Assembly (NCBI GenBank): GCA_023846275.1
Contig: CM043865.1
Span: 9,722,068 to 9,786,067 of the forward strand
DNA: 64,000 bases
Source of the DNA: Vanilla planifolia
Taxonomy: Eukaryota; Streptophyta; Magnoliopsida; Asparagales; Orchidaceae
Direction: 5' to 3'
The notes under the pieces are model-generated. The model ran no database searches. It saw only the letters and a list, made by a program, of their open reading frames with translations, and was not told the origin of the DNA. Position numbers and translations under genes: made by a program. Positions 1 to 13,200 of this stretch are shown piece after piece. Position 1 is the stretch's first letter, and the number at the start of each line of letters is the position of its first letter.

Positions 1-3000
1 AGGATATACTCATCTTATATTATGTATTTGGGACAACCTTGATCTAATCATGTGTATCAATATTGTGTAGTTGTAAATAGGCATCTTTGTCTGTAAGGTC
101 AAAATATAATTCAAGAATATATGAAGATAATGTCTTTAAAGGCATACCAATCATTCTATTCCATTTCTTTAATTGCTAATTAAATATGGTAGATGTTCGC
201 ATTCCAAATCATTTTTTTATCTAGTTAACGTATAGATTTTCTTATGATATTGTATGTTAATATCCTTATTATATAATATCATAAAAGAATAACACATTAA
301 TAAAATGACACATACTAAAATATAACTAAAAAAATAATCCAACCATTACCATACTTGCATAGAAAATATTCTTATATTATTGATGCTTTAATAAAAGATA
401 ATATGAAAAGAATATCATTTTTATAAATAACAAAGAAATTAGTTTACTATTATATTTATAGTATAATTATTGTGCTTATTTGAATTTGAAAGTTGACCTC
501 CTTTGAACCTTAATTTTTCCTTAATTTTTAACAATATTATGTATATTTAATGGTTAATATATATCTTATATATGACATATTTAACATGAAATTAAAGTCA
601 TATTAATTTCTTATAAAATCCTGAATTGTTGTCATTGATCATACTTAAATAGTTCCCCATCATATTGTACAATCCATAAAGAATAAGCATGTCAAATTAT
701 ATCATACATGTACGGTCACATTATCATCTCATCCTATTCTCAAAACTAATGTTATGTTATTCATATTACTTCTGAATGTATCTTATAGTCAATAAGATTG
801 CTCTATCCAATCTTGCTCAGCTTTAGCATAATTCATATTACTCATTAAGTATCTAATATGATCAATAATATTGTATTGTACTATTCTTATTCTCTCTCCC
901 TCCTATTATCTTGTCAACTGATTGTACTACTTAGATAATCTAATTATATTATTCGATCATTATTTTTCTCTTCATAAAGTATAATGCCCTTGATCATACC
1001 ATATGTTTCTATTATTATTCTATCATCAAGACATCATATCTTATGATTGTAATCAACATACAAGTTGGATCATAATCTCTTCTCTCTCTAGACGTAGCTA
1101 TTTTATTCATAATTTTAATTGATCATTCAGGACGATCAATCAATCTTAATATAAGATATTCCATATAAGACCATATGTCTGATCATTGTAGCAGACTCAT
1201 TTGATGACTCAATTAAATCATTATCTTTATTGTCCAACGTGACAACTCCATACATCGTATAAATACAATCCTGATCATTGCCTTAACCAACTGCCTAGTA
1301 CGATCATCATAATCGTACCTGCATTACTACATGTATTATGCCACAACTTTATCATAAAATGTCGATCTCATACCTTATTTCTATAGTTTCCTAAGAGACT
1401 CATCGTACATATACAATACCCATATCACCCTTATATGATTTATTTGATAGCTTTACAATTATCTCAAACTAATACAATCTAGGAAATCATCTAGTATGAT
1501 ACATTCAATAAACCCCATACAACCCACATCGTATCCTTATGCCTAAGTTGATCGTATCATATGATATACATTATCATGCATATATGATACATATTAGTAG
1601 CCATGAATCTCTCTTTCTCTTTTTCTTTCTTATTCTTCTACACCCATCACCTTCTTTCTTTAACAAACTTGATATTTCTCAACGTTTTGCATTGGCAGGA
1701 TCTAGTCTTCCATATCCTATCTTAACTCATCTACTGACAGTAATCTAAAACATGTAAAATTTAAAGAAAAATATAATTTAATTAAGCCTTAAGATGTATC
1801 TCAATGGAGACGTTGAATACCTCCAATCAGAATGCTTCCCTCTTGATTGAAGTACATTGAAAATACTTCTTCAAGTTCACAATGACCTCGTCAAAGATAG
1901 CAACACCTTGTTTTGCTCATCGCACTCAACTTTTAAGCAAACTATGGCTTACTAGTATACCAGAGCTTTGCACAATCTTTCCTATCTTTTGAACTTATTG
2001 GACCTATTTATAAGTCACAACAAAGAGTTGACACAATGTTAACAAACAAAACTCTTTAAAAATATCTACTGGATTGGACAAGGAATGAGGAACCATAAAA
2101 AAATTTATTATTCAATTTACACATGTCAACTCTATCGAAAAACCAAAAATCTTGTTCCCACCAATTTTGGCATGAAATTTTCATAAATTACCATAAAACT
2201 CTACTAATTATAAACTTATAATCTACCTTTTTTATTTCCTTGAGGTCAAAATTAAGAAATTACAAATGTATTTTATCGCAGTCCGACATTTAATATTTAT
2301 AAATTTATCATCCACAAAACATATCAGACTTAAGTCCAAAGTTTTGAAATTATAAATATATCATATGTATAAATTTGAAATTTATAAATATTTCAAGTAT
2401 TTAAAAATTAATAATTTATTTTCTAGGTTTTAAAAAATTGTAAACTAAATGCTATTAGACTTGTTTCTTAGAATTCTTCGTATTTATATGTTTAAATAAT
2501 ATTTTAACCAAATATAAGTTTACAATATGTTCTTTAAAATTTTATTATTATTTTAATACTTTTATGTATAAATAATATATTTTAAGAAACTAACATGATA
2601 AAATTCAATTGTACTTCATTGTAATTTTTTTAATTTGATTCTAAGATTTCTTTTGTCATGATCTAAGTAAAAATGAAAGATATTACAATATTTTCTCATT
2701 ACAAAAATTTTGTTTCAAAACTTTAGAAATATTTGGTTATAAAAATTAGTATTGTTAGATAAAAATTGACTAATTTTTGTAGATTCTCTCAGCATTGATT
2801 TGAGTATCCATTAGTTATGATTATTAGTGATTTATAAAATTTAGTTAATTTAATCAAATTAAGTGATGTATGCTAAATTTGTCAACCATTTGATTTATAC
2901 TTCTTAATTTGAAAAGATTGTACATGAATAATTATGGTTGATGATATATTTTTAAAATTTTATAATTTTAAATAACTTTTTTTGTTTGTGAGATTTTAAA

Positions 3001-3039
3001 TTTGAACTTTAAATATAAAGTTAATTTTATTGATATATA

Positions 3040-3106
<67 letters not shown>

Positions 3107-3300
3107 AGAGAGACAAATTTCTTTTTTAAGGTATTATTAGAATTTAGATTAGATTTTGTTATTTTAGAGAGCATGATTTCTTATGTTATTTATAAGCTGT
3201 AATATGAAAATTAAATTTTTTGTGGGGTGAAAGATTTAATACTGATTGCATATCAATTTGCCTCCAAGATTTATTTAATCATTTGTATATGATTATTTAA
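1..3300. other. AT-rich intergenic DNA, no gene recognised
   Basis: No exon-like coding stretch can be supported here. Stretches around 650-1560 are rich in GATCAT, CGTAC and ATCGTA words, a texture that returns near 9.5-10.2 kb and 51.8-52.2 kb and may mark one dispersed repeat. The segment 1780-2150 is a little more complex in sequence but gives no protein match I recognise. Confidence 0.6.
3043..3103. repeat. (AT)n microsatellite
   Basis: An almost uninterrupted AT dinucleotide run of about 30 units, followed by a short GAGAGAG stretch. Open frames across it on both strands encode only Tyr-Ile repeats and are not genes. Confidence 0.97.
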
Positions 3301-3309
3301 AGAAGTTGA

Positions 3310-3990
3310 TATTCTAAGTTCAACTAAGATTGTGCGCTTTAAGGAAGCAATATCGATTACATAAGATATTTGGTTATTAATCTACGAAGGAGACAATTGA
3401 AAAACTGCTTCCAAGATCCAATAAGGGGTTATTAAGTTTTATTAATGTAATTTGGTATTTGCAATGCATTATGGGCATTCACGAGGTTAACACATAATAT
3501 CTTGGGAGTGTTATATCAAGAATTTCTTGGTATTTTATAGTGATAATATATTCATTTATGCAAGTGAGAGCTAATGAGTATCTCAACCATCAAATGATGT
3601 TTCCATTAATTAAATAAAATTCGCTCAAACTCAATGGTAATATGTGTGGGTTTTAAAAGAAAACTTTTATATGATGAAGAATGACAACATAAAGATTGAT
3701 TTAGGAAAAGATGGGTCACCCATGAAAATTTGTGACTCAAGAACATTAATGATATAAAAAGCTTCATCAAAATGTGTTTCTATTTGAGAAAGTTTGAAAA
3801 GGGGTTTTATGAGACAATGGCACCACTTCATTATTTGACTCAAGAAAATCAAATATTTGAATTGAAGAGGGTCGATAATATAATTCCTAAAATTGTTGTA
3901 TATTTTCAACTAAGCACCATTATATGCTCTATTGAATCTTTATCACCCATTCAAGTTATTATAAGATGCTTAGAGAATACGCTATAACAA
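3310..3990 (+). mobile_element. Ty3/gypsy reverse transcriptase fragment, decayed
   Basis: Read across several frames, the plus strand gives gypsy reverse-transcriptase blocks in the right order. First is a piece resembling the 'FGLCNAP.TFMRLM' block (about 3450-3510), then the catalytic box read as FYSDNIFIY (about 3531-3560). Next come the 'W.T..N...I.SF...' stretch near 3712-3780 and the FY.R.F..GF..TMAPLHYLTQEN block (3775-3850) that marks the start of the RNase H connection. The catalytic YxDD has become YSDN, and stops and frameshifts interrupt it throughout. No LTRs or primer-binding site were seen around it, so this is an internal fragment of a dead element. Gypsy type is inferred from the motif order; the lineage is not resolved. 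Confidence 0.8.
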
Positions 3991-4633
3991 TGCTTGAAGA
4001 AAGAATAATAATATATAACTTCTAATTTATACAAGGTTTATAAAAGAGTATTGTGTGATGAATGATTTAGTATTCATCTAATAATTACAATTGAGATGAA
4101 ACCTTTTTTGTATCACCCCTTATGTTTAAAAAAATGAATTCATAACATCTTTCAAATGCAAACATTTTCTCAATCAATTGAAAGGGTTTTAATCATTTTA
4201 TAAATTTCATATTTAAAAAATATTCAAACTTTGAATTGTAAGATTACAATAATAAATAAGTATTGTATGATTTAGAATATATTTAACTTTCATGCTATAA
4301 AATTTACTAATATATTCTATATATGTTATCATTTATTGTGAAGTGTGTCAAATATTCAAGAAATCATATATTGGTTGACGGATATGGTGAACAAGATGAT
4401 TTGTGTGATAATGATTTTTTTAATCTTTGATAAACAGCAAAGTTCAGTATGATTTTATTTGTTGGTAAAGTTTCAAAGCATCCTTTTTATTTCTAATGTT
4501 AAAATTTTATTATTATTATTATTATATATATTAATTTTTAATTAACAGAAAAATATCACCGCTGTTGCCTTTTTTCTCTTTGTTTGAAGGAGTGGTCGAA
4601 ATGGATGAGGAAATGGGCTCGTTTGTTTTTATT
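3991..4633. other. intergenic, nothing recognised
   Basis: AT-rich sequence, possibly the worn continuation of the gypsy RNase H region. It includes a short ATT trinucleotide run near 4507-4525. No gene is supported. Confidence 0.5.
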
Positions 4634-5506
4634 ATTTTATCCAAAACAGGGAATCCTGAAAGCTATTTTTGCTTCGTTGGAAAAGAACAAAGTGAGACTC
4701 AATGCAGCGGAGAATGGTGACATCTTACCTTAGCTCCATCATTATTGAACAGGAGTTCTTCACACAAGCTGTGCTTTTACATTCTATAATAATTCGGTTG
4801 ATACAATTATAAAGTTAAGATAGAGCTACAAAATTATGTATATTTGTTGTTTATATAATATTTATTAGAACAATTTCTCTCGTAATTACCAAATTGTTTT
4901 AACTTTTGTTTATAAAAAAGTACTGTAAGTAAACAATTATGTTAAATAACAATGAACTTCATCCATTTTCAATCGTTCGATTTGATTAATTTCTTGGATG
5001 AATTGATTGAATTTTAATTAAATAAAATTAAAAATATATTCAAATTGAACTTGGATAACAATTAAACTGAACAAAAAGGAATTGAATTTGTAATTTAATC
5101 CAAAACAAGGAGTCTTGAAAATCTATTTTTGCTTAGTTGGAAAAGAACTATAAAATTATGTATCTAAGGATTTGGTTGATGCAATTATAAAGTTAAGGTA
5201 GAACTACAAAATTATATATCTTTTGTTGTTTAAAAAAATATTTATTAGAACAATTTCCCTTGTAATTATCAAATTATTTTCAATTTTTTTTACAAAGAAA
5301 TAATGTAAGTAAACAATTATGTTATCTTTAAGGAAAAAAATAATCATTTGCAATTTGTCATAAAATAGCATACAATAATCAGTTTTCAACTGTTCAATTT
5401 GATTAATTGTTTGCATGAATTGATTGAATTTTGAAATTAAAAATATATTCAAACTGAACTTGGATAACAACTAAACTAAACAAAAAGAAATTGAATTTGT
5501 AGTTTA
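4634..5506. repeat. imperfect tandem duplication of a 400-460 bp unit
   Basis: Two adjacent direct copies, about 4634-5098 and 5100-5506. Both begin with a segment reading like 'aaaacagggaatcctgaaa' followed by 'ttttgcttcgttggaaaag' (second copy slightly changed). Both then contain the 'aattataaagttaag' block, the 'tttattagaacaatttc' block, the 'gtaagtaaacaattatgtta' block and the 'ttgaacttggataacaa' block in the same order. The second copy lacks roughly 90-100 bp present in the first (about 4690-4795), the more complex stretch around 'gcagcggagaatgg'. No open frame of note runs through either copy. Confidence 0.9.
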
Positions 5507-5714
5507 AAATATTAATATTATCAAACTCATTATCAAATTCAAAAGTGAATTAAAGCTAAAAATTATAAAAGAAAACCGACCTAATAAAAACCCATAACTT
5601 GCAAGATAGTTTGATATTTTGATCAACAACTCGAATTTTTTTGATTGAATAATGTGATTGAAGCTCAAAAAATTGATAAAAATCAAAATCATCAACATAA
5701 AATAATACAAACCA

Positions 5715-6460
5715 TCATTGGTCACATGGACAGCTGTGGTGGTTACAGCTTCTCTCTTCTTTTACGACAACTTTTTCCATCTTCACTAATATGTGCAGCC
5801 GAATCTCAAAAGTTGATTTGAAGTATACCAGCAAAGTGCTGGGAATGATGCATTCATTCAGCAGAACTTTTGCTGTCCCTCTGCTACCCCACCTGCCTGC
5901 TATGGTATATATCACAACCTCCATGACCTGTAGAAGCTTCAACATGGGATGAAAGTAGCTGCATTAAAGAGATATATGTAATATGTAAGACTTCATTAAT
6001 TGTTATCCTTCCATTTCTTCTATAAACATGTCAGGTATTAACAGGAACTTGCATTTACTTACTCAAACGGCTACTGTTTGTGTAGTTTAAGTAAATTTCA
6101 TTAGTTTGGTGGACGCAGGAATAGAATTCAGGTGTTGGTGTCCTGAAAGCATGATGGCTTACTCCCAGAAAACTTCATCAAACTCTTCTGAAGCAGCTTC
6201 TTTCGAGTGCAAACTTAACGGCGGTGAATCGTTGAGAGAATAGGAACTGACATCACCACATGGATGGTGAATCATTCGGTACGGTTCTTGTGGGGTTGTT
6301 TAGTTTGGTATTGGAAAGATTTTGGTTCAATCATGACATCTATGGAGGAGCAGCTTTTTCTACAGTTTCTTCTACCTTCATCATTTATGATATGATGTTT
6401 GGCAAAATACCAACTGCAGTGAACGGTAGGAATTCAAAGTTATGTTCATTGAGTTAGACA
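5715..6460. other. higher-complexity segment, possible exon or gene remnant, unrecognised
   Basis: Base composition and word complexity rise clearly above the surrounding AT-rich DNA. On the minus strand a 76-codon frame (5715-5945) contains IYTIAGRWGSRGTAKVLLNE and is preceded by a plausible acceptor (ctacag). On the plus strand a 31-codon ATG frame runs from 6151, and another open frame spans 6260-6457. None matches a family I know. It could be a non-coding transcript, a relic of a low-copy gene, or part of a degraded element. No function is claimed. Confidence 0.35.
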
Positions 6461-8109
6461 TGTTCACATGCACAATTAGATCTTGTTTGTTTCTTTCCCT
6501 AGTTATAACAAAAAAAAAAAAAAGGATGAGAATATAATGAGTTTCATGAAAGAAAAATTTAAAATAAAAAATAAATAATTATTATCAAAATATGATATTA
6601 AAAATAAAATAAATATATGAAGATAATATTATTTCTTTTAATTTTTTGAAAAGATAGAAAATTAAATATTTGTTTAAATATTTTCTTTTTTTAATTTTAT
6701 TTTTTAAGATTTAATGATCATTTTTGCATGGGTTTTTTCACATGCAATTGTAATATAAGTTTTCGAACAAAAAAAAAATTACAAATTGATCATCTTAATA
6801 ACAAATCTCATGTATTATCTACCATTAATATTCAAAATATAATGTCTTAATTCATTGAATTTAAATTAGCTTAGGAAATTCCAATTATAAGAATAGGAAT
6901 TCTAAATATGTAATTAAGATTTCATAGTGCCACAAATTGAACATAATATTTAAATCTTAATAAGTAATTAATATAATCTAATTTATAAAATCAATTTTTT
7001 TAATTGTGTTATCTATTTTAAAGGATATTGTAGATCCAATTTGAGTTTTCACTTAAAACATCTCTATTAATATTTTTTTTTAACATTTCACCAAGAAAAA
7101 AGCTAAATGTTGTTTGTGAATTAATTAAGTTTTGAAATAAATATTTTTTTAAAAAAATCTTATTTTTACTGGTATAAATTTTTTTTTTAAAATATAATTT
7201 CTAAAGCTTATTTTTAAAACAAATTATTCACAAACATAACCTTAGTAGATTCTCAAATGTGTTTTTCAAACCAAATATTTAATAATTTTATTTCCTTTAT
7301 GCTATTTATAAATATCACAACTTAGTTTATTAAACCTCTTGAGCATAAATGCATCCCCTAAGTTGATTGACATATAAAAAAAAAAAAAGTAAAAAATTAG
7401 AAAAAGAAAAAGTCCATTTAGCCTACCCCAGTTAGCTAGTGCAAGGTAGCTTTCAAATATGGTTTAGTGGACCACTACGTCCGGTCCATTGGCCTTTGCG
7501 GTTCAATTTGATGCATCTCTACCTCACTTCCCGCTCATTGGATTTTAAACTTGGTTCGACAATTCCTCCTCGTTATGTATTAAACTTAGAATTAGTTTGA
7601 CACCATTGTTATTAAACTTAATTAATTAATAATAAAATGTTTTAAAAATATTAATATTAAGTATTATTTAAATTATTTGTTTTATAATGTGCTATTGACA
7701 AATACTTTAAAAAAAATTAGTTAAAAAAACAAAAAAAAATATTTTAATAATATGCATCTTATTTACTTACAAGATTAGTTCCTACATCTACTTTGTAACA
7801 TCCCAATACTTTTGTTGAGGTATTATTTTATAGTTGAGTTTTTTCATTTTTTTTTCTTCTCAAAAAGTGCCTCAAATGAACTTTTCTATTTGGTTACTCA
7901 TGTTAGTGTTATCCAAACATACTTAATTATAGAATTTTTATAAGATCTAGTATCTTAATGTTTAGACTACTATCTCAAAAAAAACTCATTTTTTATATTA
8001 TATCATTTTATATTTCTCAAAAAAAGTATAATGTGATATTATTATAATATTAAATCAACTTTTATTTTATTTTTCATTATCACATATGTATGAAAATAAC
8101 AAATCAAGT
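6461..8109. other. intergenic, mostly featureless
   Basis: Long A and T runs with a slightly GC-richer patch at 7430-7560. At 7796-7830 the sequence 'taacatcccaatacttttg' resembles the left edge of the insertion at 51.01 kb and may be an LTR edge. No gene seen. Confidence 0.5.
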
Positions 8110-8337
8110 TTTATCAAACAAAGGGAGGGAAATGAGCCTGCTGACTGGGCTGCCCGTAGAGCCTGCACTCATGAGTTCATTTGGGGTCCTGAGGAATCCC
8201 TTCCTCAGTCTCTCATCAAATTTATGCTGTCTGATTTTCTGTTTGATCCCCCTTGAGGATCTAACTGTAAAACTTGTGTGGCTTTGCCACTTTTGATATA
8301 ATGATATATCCTTTCAAAAAAAAAATTTATCAAACAA
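8110..8337 (+). mobile_element. 5'-truncated LINE 3' end with poly(A) and 12-bp target-site duplication
   Basis: A 204-bp insert (8122-8325) lies between perfect copies of tttatcaaacaa (8110-8121 and 8326-8337). It encodes the very end of a plant LINE RNase H-like domain, with residues reading NEPADWAARRACTHEFIWG and ending SDFLFDPP followed by a stop. A short 3' UTR and a 10-A tail (8316-8325) follow. The arrangement of truncated 5' end, 3' end retained, poly(A) and duplication is the signature of target-primed reverse transcription. The last 40 or so residues closely resemble the minus-strand fragment at 14.3-14.8 kb, so both belong to one LINE family. Confidence 0.95.
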
Positions 8338-10299
8338 CATGCACATCAAATTGAATGAGTAGTACTTGAATGCTACACGATCATTTAAGCTCTATAAATA
8401 CAATAGCAAAACTAATAGATGTCACATCATATGTCATAGCATAAATATAATGGTCTCTATATTAAGCATAAATAAATAATAATATACTTAAATAATTATC
8501 AGATTTACTTATTTGATTCTAATGAGAAAATATCTTTTCTAGTTTCTCATTTTTCTAGTTTACTATAAATAATATAATATACATGCTAATTATTAATTAA
8601 TTTATTTTTTTAATATTCTACATACTCTTTCATTTTTATCTTGTTCATTAACAATATCTCAAATCTATCTCTTTGCTATAATATCCACATATTGTATTTT
8701 ATGACTCATGTATTATACTTTCATTTCACATTTTTGGAAAAGTATACGCCAAGAATTTGGTGCTAATTTGAGATTCAATAGAGCTTTATCTCTAAACTGA
8801 TAGTTAAATAGAAAGAATTATCAAAACATTAAAAGATATATTAAGACCGTATATTTAATTTTGATGTAAAATAGGAAGGTTATTTATAATTAATTAATTT
8901 TCTTATAATAACAATAATAAGTCTAATTTGGTATGACACCATATAAAGGTTGATATAAGAGATATGAAACTAAGAAAAGAAATATGATAGATCTTAAATT
9001 TGATAATGCTGACAAATAAATTAAGAATTATTTGTGAAAGATTAAAAAAATCTCAAAATCAACAAAAACAATTGGTTGTATCCTTAAGATTGATAATCAC
9101 AAAATCAAGTTTTTAACTACTAATAGACATTTGAAGTTTTTGTACATGCAAACTTAGATCATGTTTATAATGAGTATTAATTTGGAGCAAAGATCATCTA
9201 CTTAGAATTAGATAAACCTAGAAGACTTTTTCTCTTAGATTGCTCAATTTTGTAGATCATTGAGCCATGAAGAATAGCTCATTATGGCATAACTAACTAC
9301 ATGGATCTTGTCATTAACTATAATTACTTGGTTTATAATATTAAACCTTTTCTTTTTTTTTTTCTAAAAGTTACACTTAAGATCATTTAACTTAACATGA
9401 TTATGAGTTATAAACTCTCTATAACCACTTTAATATATCTATAATATCACTATAAATTATTCTAAATTAAATTCAAACTTTAAGTTAATATAATCAAGTT
9501 AACACGAACCATATTTTTCACTACACAATGATCATACAATATAATGGTTAATATCAAACTTGTATGGTCTACATTCAAGCTTATAACAATAATTGATATT
9601 AAAGTTTGTTATAACATCATATGGGTATGATGTGTCCATTGCATAAATGTGATTACTACATCTGCTTAAATTACTATGAAAACTTGGTCATATAAGATAT
9701 CAACATTGTATGCATGTTTATTTTTTAACAGTTAAGTACCCACTATTGTTGTATGAGTATGAAGCTTACTTCATATGAATGCTTTAATCACTCATTATTA
9801 AAATCTAAGTAATTATTAAGTATTATTGTTATTGAACATGTATGATTAACACATTGTACTGGTACAATCTTATGTTTAACTTAATCATGATATTATAGCA
9901 TGATCGTACGATTAATAGTCCTTATACGATCAATAAGTTCTTTTCTATGGTACTTATAATCGCCATATTGTACAGTATAAAATAGGGTATCATGTATGCA
10001 TGATGTATTCTACATTTTAGATGACTTAAATTAATTAGGATCAAAATGTATTCATTGTCATGTAAATATGATATTTGTATTGTATGAGTACGATTATATT
10101 TGATAAGACTAAATCTTATTATTCTACATCAATGTACACTTATGCAATGTACACTTATGCAATTCACTCTTGCATAAGATTTAGAGCAAATTGATGCAAA
10201 CATGTTTATATTACTACAATAACTTTATCATAGACCAAATAACTAAGAGAAGTCAAAAGGTGGGTTGTGATTTTGAAAAATACAACCAACAACAACATT
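8338..10299. other. AT-rich intergenic DNA
   Basis: No coding region recognised. The stretch 9840-10020 is rich in GATCGTACGAT-like words, as in the first 1.5 kb of the window. Confidence 0.5.
10131..10160. repeat. 15-bp tandem duplication
   Basis: The unit aatgtacacttatgc occurs twice in direct succession (10131-10145, 10146-10160). It is a small local slippage event of no evident function. Confidence 0.9.
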
Positions 10300-13200
10300 G
10301 AGGATGATATTTTTAACCCTCAAGACTTAGTCAAGTTTACTTTTCATTTATGTAAAATTTTTTCTCTTGTTCATATGCTTCATGGTCTATAGAATGGCCC
10401 TTTGATAATGTTGGGTCCAAGGGTCACCCCCAATAGGTTTTTTTACAGAGGTTTTGGATGAGTTTGCTAAGCCATCCCCAATTTGTATAAAATCACCTTC
10501 ATTCGTCAAAGGTGAGCTGCTGAGATTTAAAAAATGATAGCCCCTCTTAAGTTCACATTAATTGGAAAATTCTCACACATATGATTGAATACGGAGACGA
10601 TTTGTGTTCCCATCAACAAAATCAAATTTTTAAGCTCGTTTATAATGGGATTTTTAGACCATTCCCATGTTTTAATTAGATTTATTAAAAAGAAAGACTA
10701 CTTATATTGCTAGCTTCATAGAGCTTGGAATATTACAAAATTTTAAATAAGAGAGCTCAAATGACACTTGACTTTCATTTGAACTTGGAACCCTCTTTGG
10801 CATTGGTTTGGGTTTCAATGGAGCATCTTTCAAACCATTTTTCAAACAAAATAGTTTTATACTTTTTTACTTTAGCAATTAAAACCCTTTCAAATTAGAC
10901 ACTACAACAATCACTTAACTCGGCCTAATGTTACAAGGGTCTGCATGGTGGTGGATTTAGAAAAGGATTTATACAATATAATAAGGATTTCAAAAGAAGG
11001 AAGAAGCAATAATGCCCTCTAAAAATGCAATAAAATAATCTTCCTAGATATTATTGAGCCTATATTGCTTTACAAGCACAATAAAATGGCTACAAATCAA
11101 TAATGAATAGTAGATATAAGGTTCCAACAACATCAAATAAGTAAAATCCTCTTATTCTAATATTAGATGATAGGCTTGCATTGTAGAATGAAGGGCTACT
11201 ATATTTAGATAAATCAACACCAGAAAGGGCTTCCATATACAGAGCAATCAAGCCTCAAATCCAATGGCCATCTCCCTCTCAAAATCAAAAGAAAATATTG
11301 ATGAAAGAGGCTTAATCAAATGAGATTTTAAATATTCTAAATAGAGCCCTGATATATGAAACAGGACCAAACATTCTTTTCAATCAGTTTATGAATGATT
11401 TTAACATATTATGAAAATCTCAAAGAAAAGATAGATAAGTTGTCTTGGTCTCTTATTCTAAAGTATCACATGATAAAGCTTATCCTTAGTATGATCTTCA
11501 ATCACTTAAGAAATTCAATAAATAGTTGTGGGAAAAAGTTATGGGCTTGGATTTAATATAATATAATAAGGAAAAATCCACTCCGATTTTGAACAAACTA
11601 AGAAAAAATAAATAAAGGGTTAAGAAAACCAAACAACATTAAAGAAATTTGTAGAAGCTTTTGGATCATTCAAATTACAAAAAATGCAAAACAAAATGAC
11701 TAACCTCTTTATATAGAATTTATTGGTGTAATAAATAAACATTCAGATAATTGGATAACAAATCTTATTAAATCACAAAAGTTTTTCTTAGTTGCATCAA
11801 TAGAACCTATGGCACACAAAAAAAGAATGTATCAATTGGTAGATAAGTTGGAATTTGAGCATTGTGAAGGAAATAAATCAAACAAAATTTATATCTTTTG
11901 AAAACTTAATTCATTTATTGGTCAAACATCAAGATTGGAACAAATCAATTAATTGCACATTTTATGTGCCAAAATCTTAATCACTAAAAAGAGACCTCTA
12001 TGACACAATCTCATCAAATTGCTAAGAGTTCTAACATATCATAACTAGTAGAAGGAGATTTTAATGTAATAATTTCACTAGATAAGTACAAAGGATATCC
12101 CACTCATACTCTCAAATAATTTTATAATTTTTTTATTCGATCAACCAATGCAGTCGCAAGTAACTTCCATTCTCTAACTCTCCTTTTACTTCGTCTACTA
12201 GAAAAAATGGTAGATGGATTTAGAAAAGGTTGGATAGAATGTTAGTAAATCAAGTTTGGAAAAATTAAATTCTTGTGGCTACAATTCAACATCTCTACAA
12301 AACAGCTCAAATAATGCTTAACTACTTTTATATTTTTCTAAGGATTTCAAACAATTTCAAAACAAAACTTTAGAATACGTTGTTCAAATATCAATCTTTC
12401 TTACAAACAAAGGAAAGTAATTGAAAATTGCTAGTTAATTACTTGGATATAAAGGTTCTTGGGTTTAAATTAAAAAAGTTGAAAGATTGTTTCAAAAAAT
12501 GAAACAAAACAAAGTTTGGAAACATTTTCAATATGATTAAGTCAACTAAAGAACTAGTCAAACTTAAAAAAACTCAATTTCAAGTCAGTCACAATAAGGA
12601 GAAGAAGAAAGAGCTAATTAAGTCTAATGAAACTCTCCTTGATGTTGTTGCGAAAGAAAAAGTTTATTGATAGTAAAATTCTAACATCAAATGGCTCAAA
12701 GAAAGAAAAAGAATATGCAATTCTTCTACACCATGGTGATAGAAGTGCTAAATCAAAACATAAAGACTCTAATGATATTTGGATTCGATCAGAAGATAAA
12801 ATAATAAAAGCTATAATTCAATATTTTTAAAAATTGTTATCATATTCTAAAATAAAGGACAATAAGCATATATACTTAGTTTCGAAACTAAACATAGTGC
12901 CACAAGACCTGATGGTTACAATAAATTTTTTTTCACATTGTCGGGATATAATAGTAAAGGACTTATTAGATATTATTAAAGACATTATGTTTAAAACTCT
13001 AATTCTTAAAAGAATATCAAGTACAAATCTTATACTAATTCCTAAAAATGAGAAGCTAGAAAATTTAATGATTTTATGCCAATTTGTTTATGCAAGTTTT
13101 CTAAAAATTGCTTTCTAAACTAGCTATCAAACTTCAAAAAATCCTTCCTAATCTCGTCTCCCCTAAGAAAATGAGTTTTGTTAAAGGTAAAAAGAATATG

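Noticed and set aside
2968..3202. Open frames on both strands over the TA run
   Set aside because: They encode only Tyr-Ile repeats from the (AT)n microsatellite.
5504..5725. 73-codon minus-strand frame with a hydrophobic reading
   Set aside because: The Phe/Ile/Leu richness follows from AT-rich composition; there is no conserved motif and it overlaps the end of the tandem duplication.
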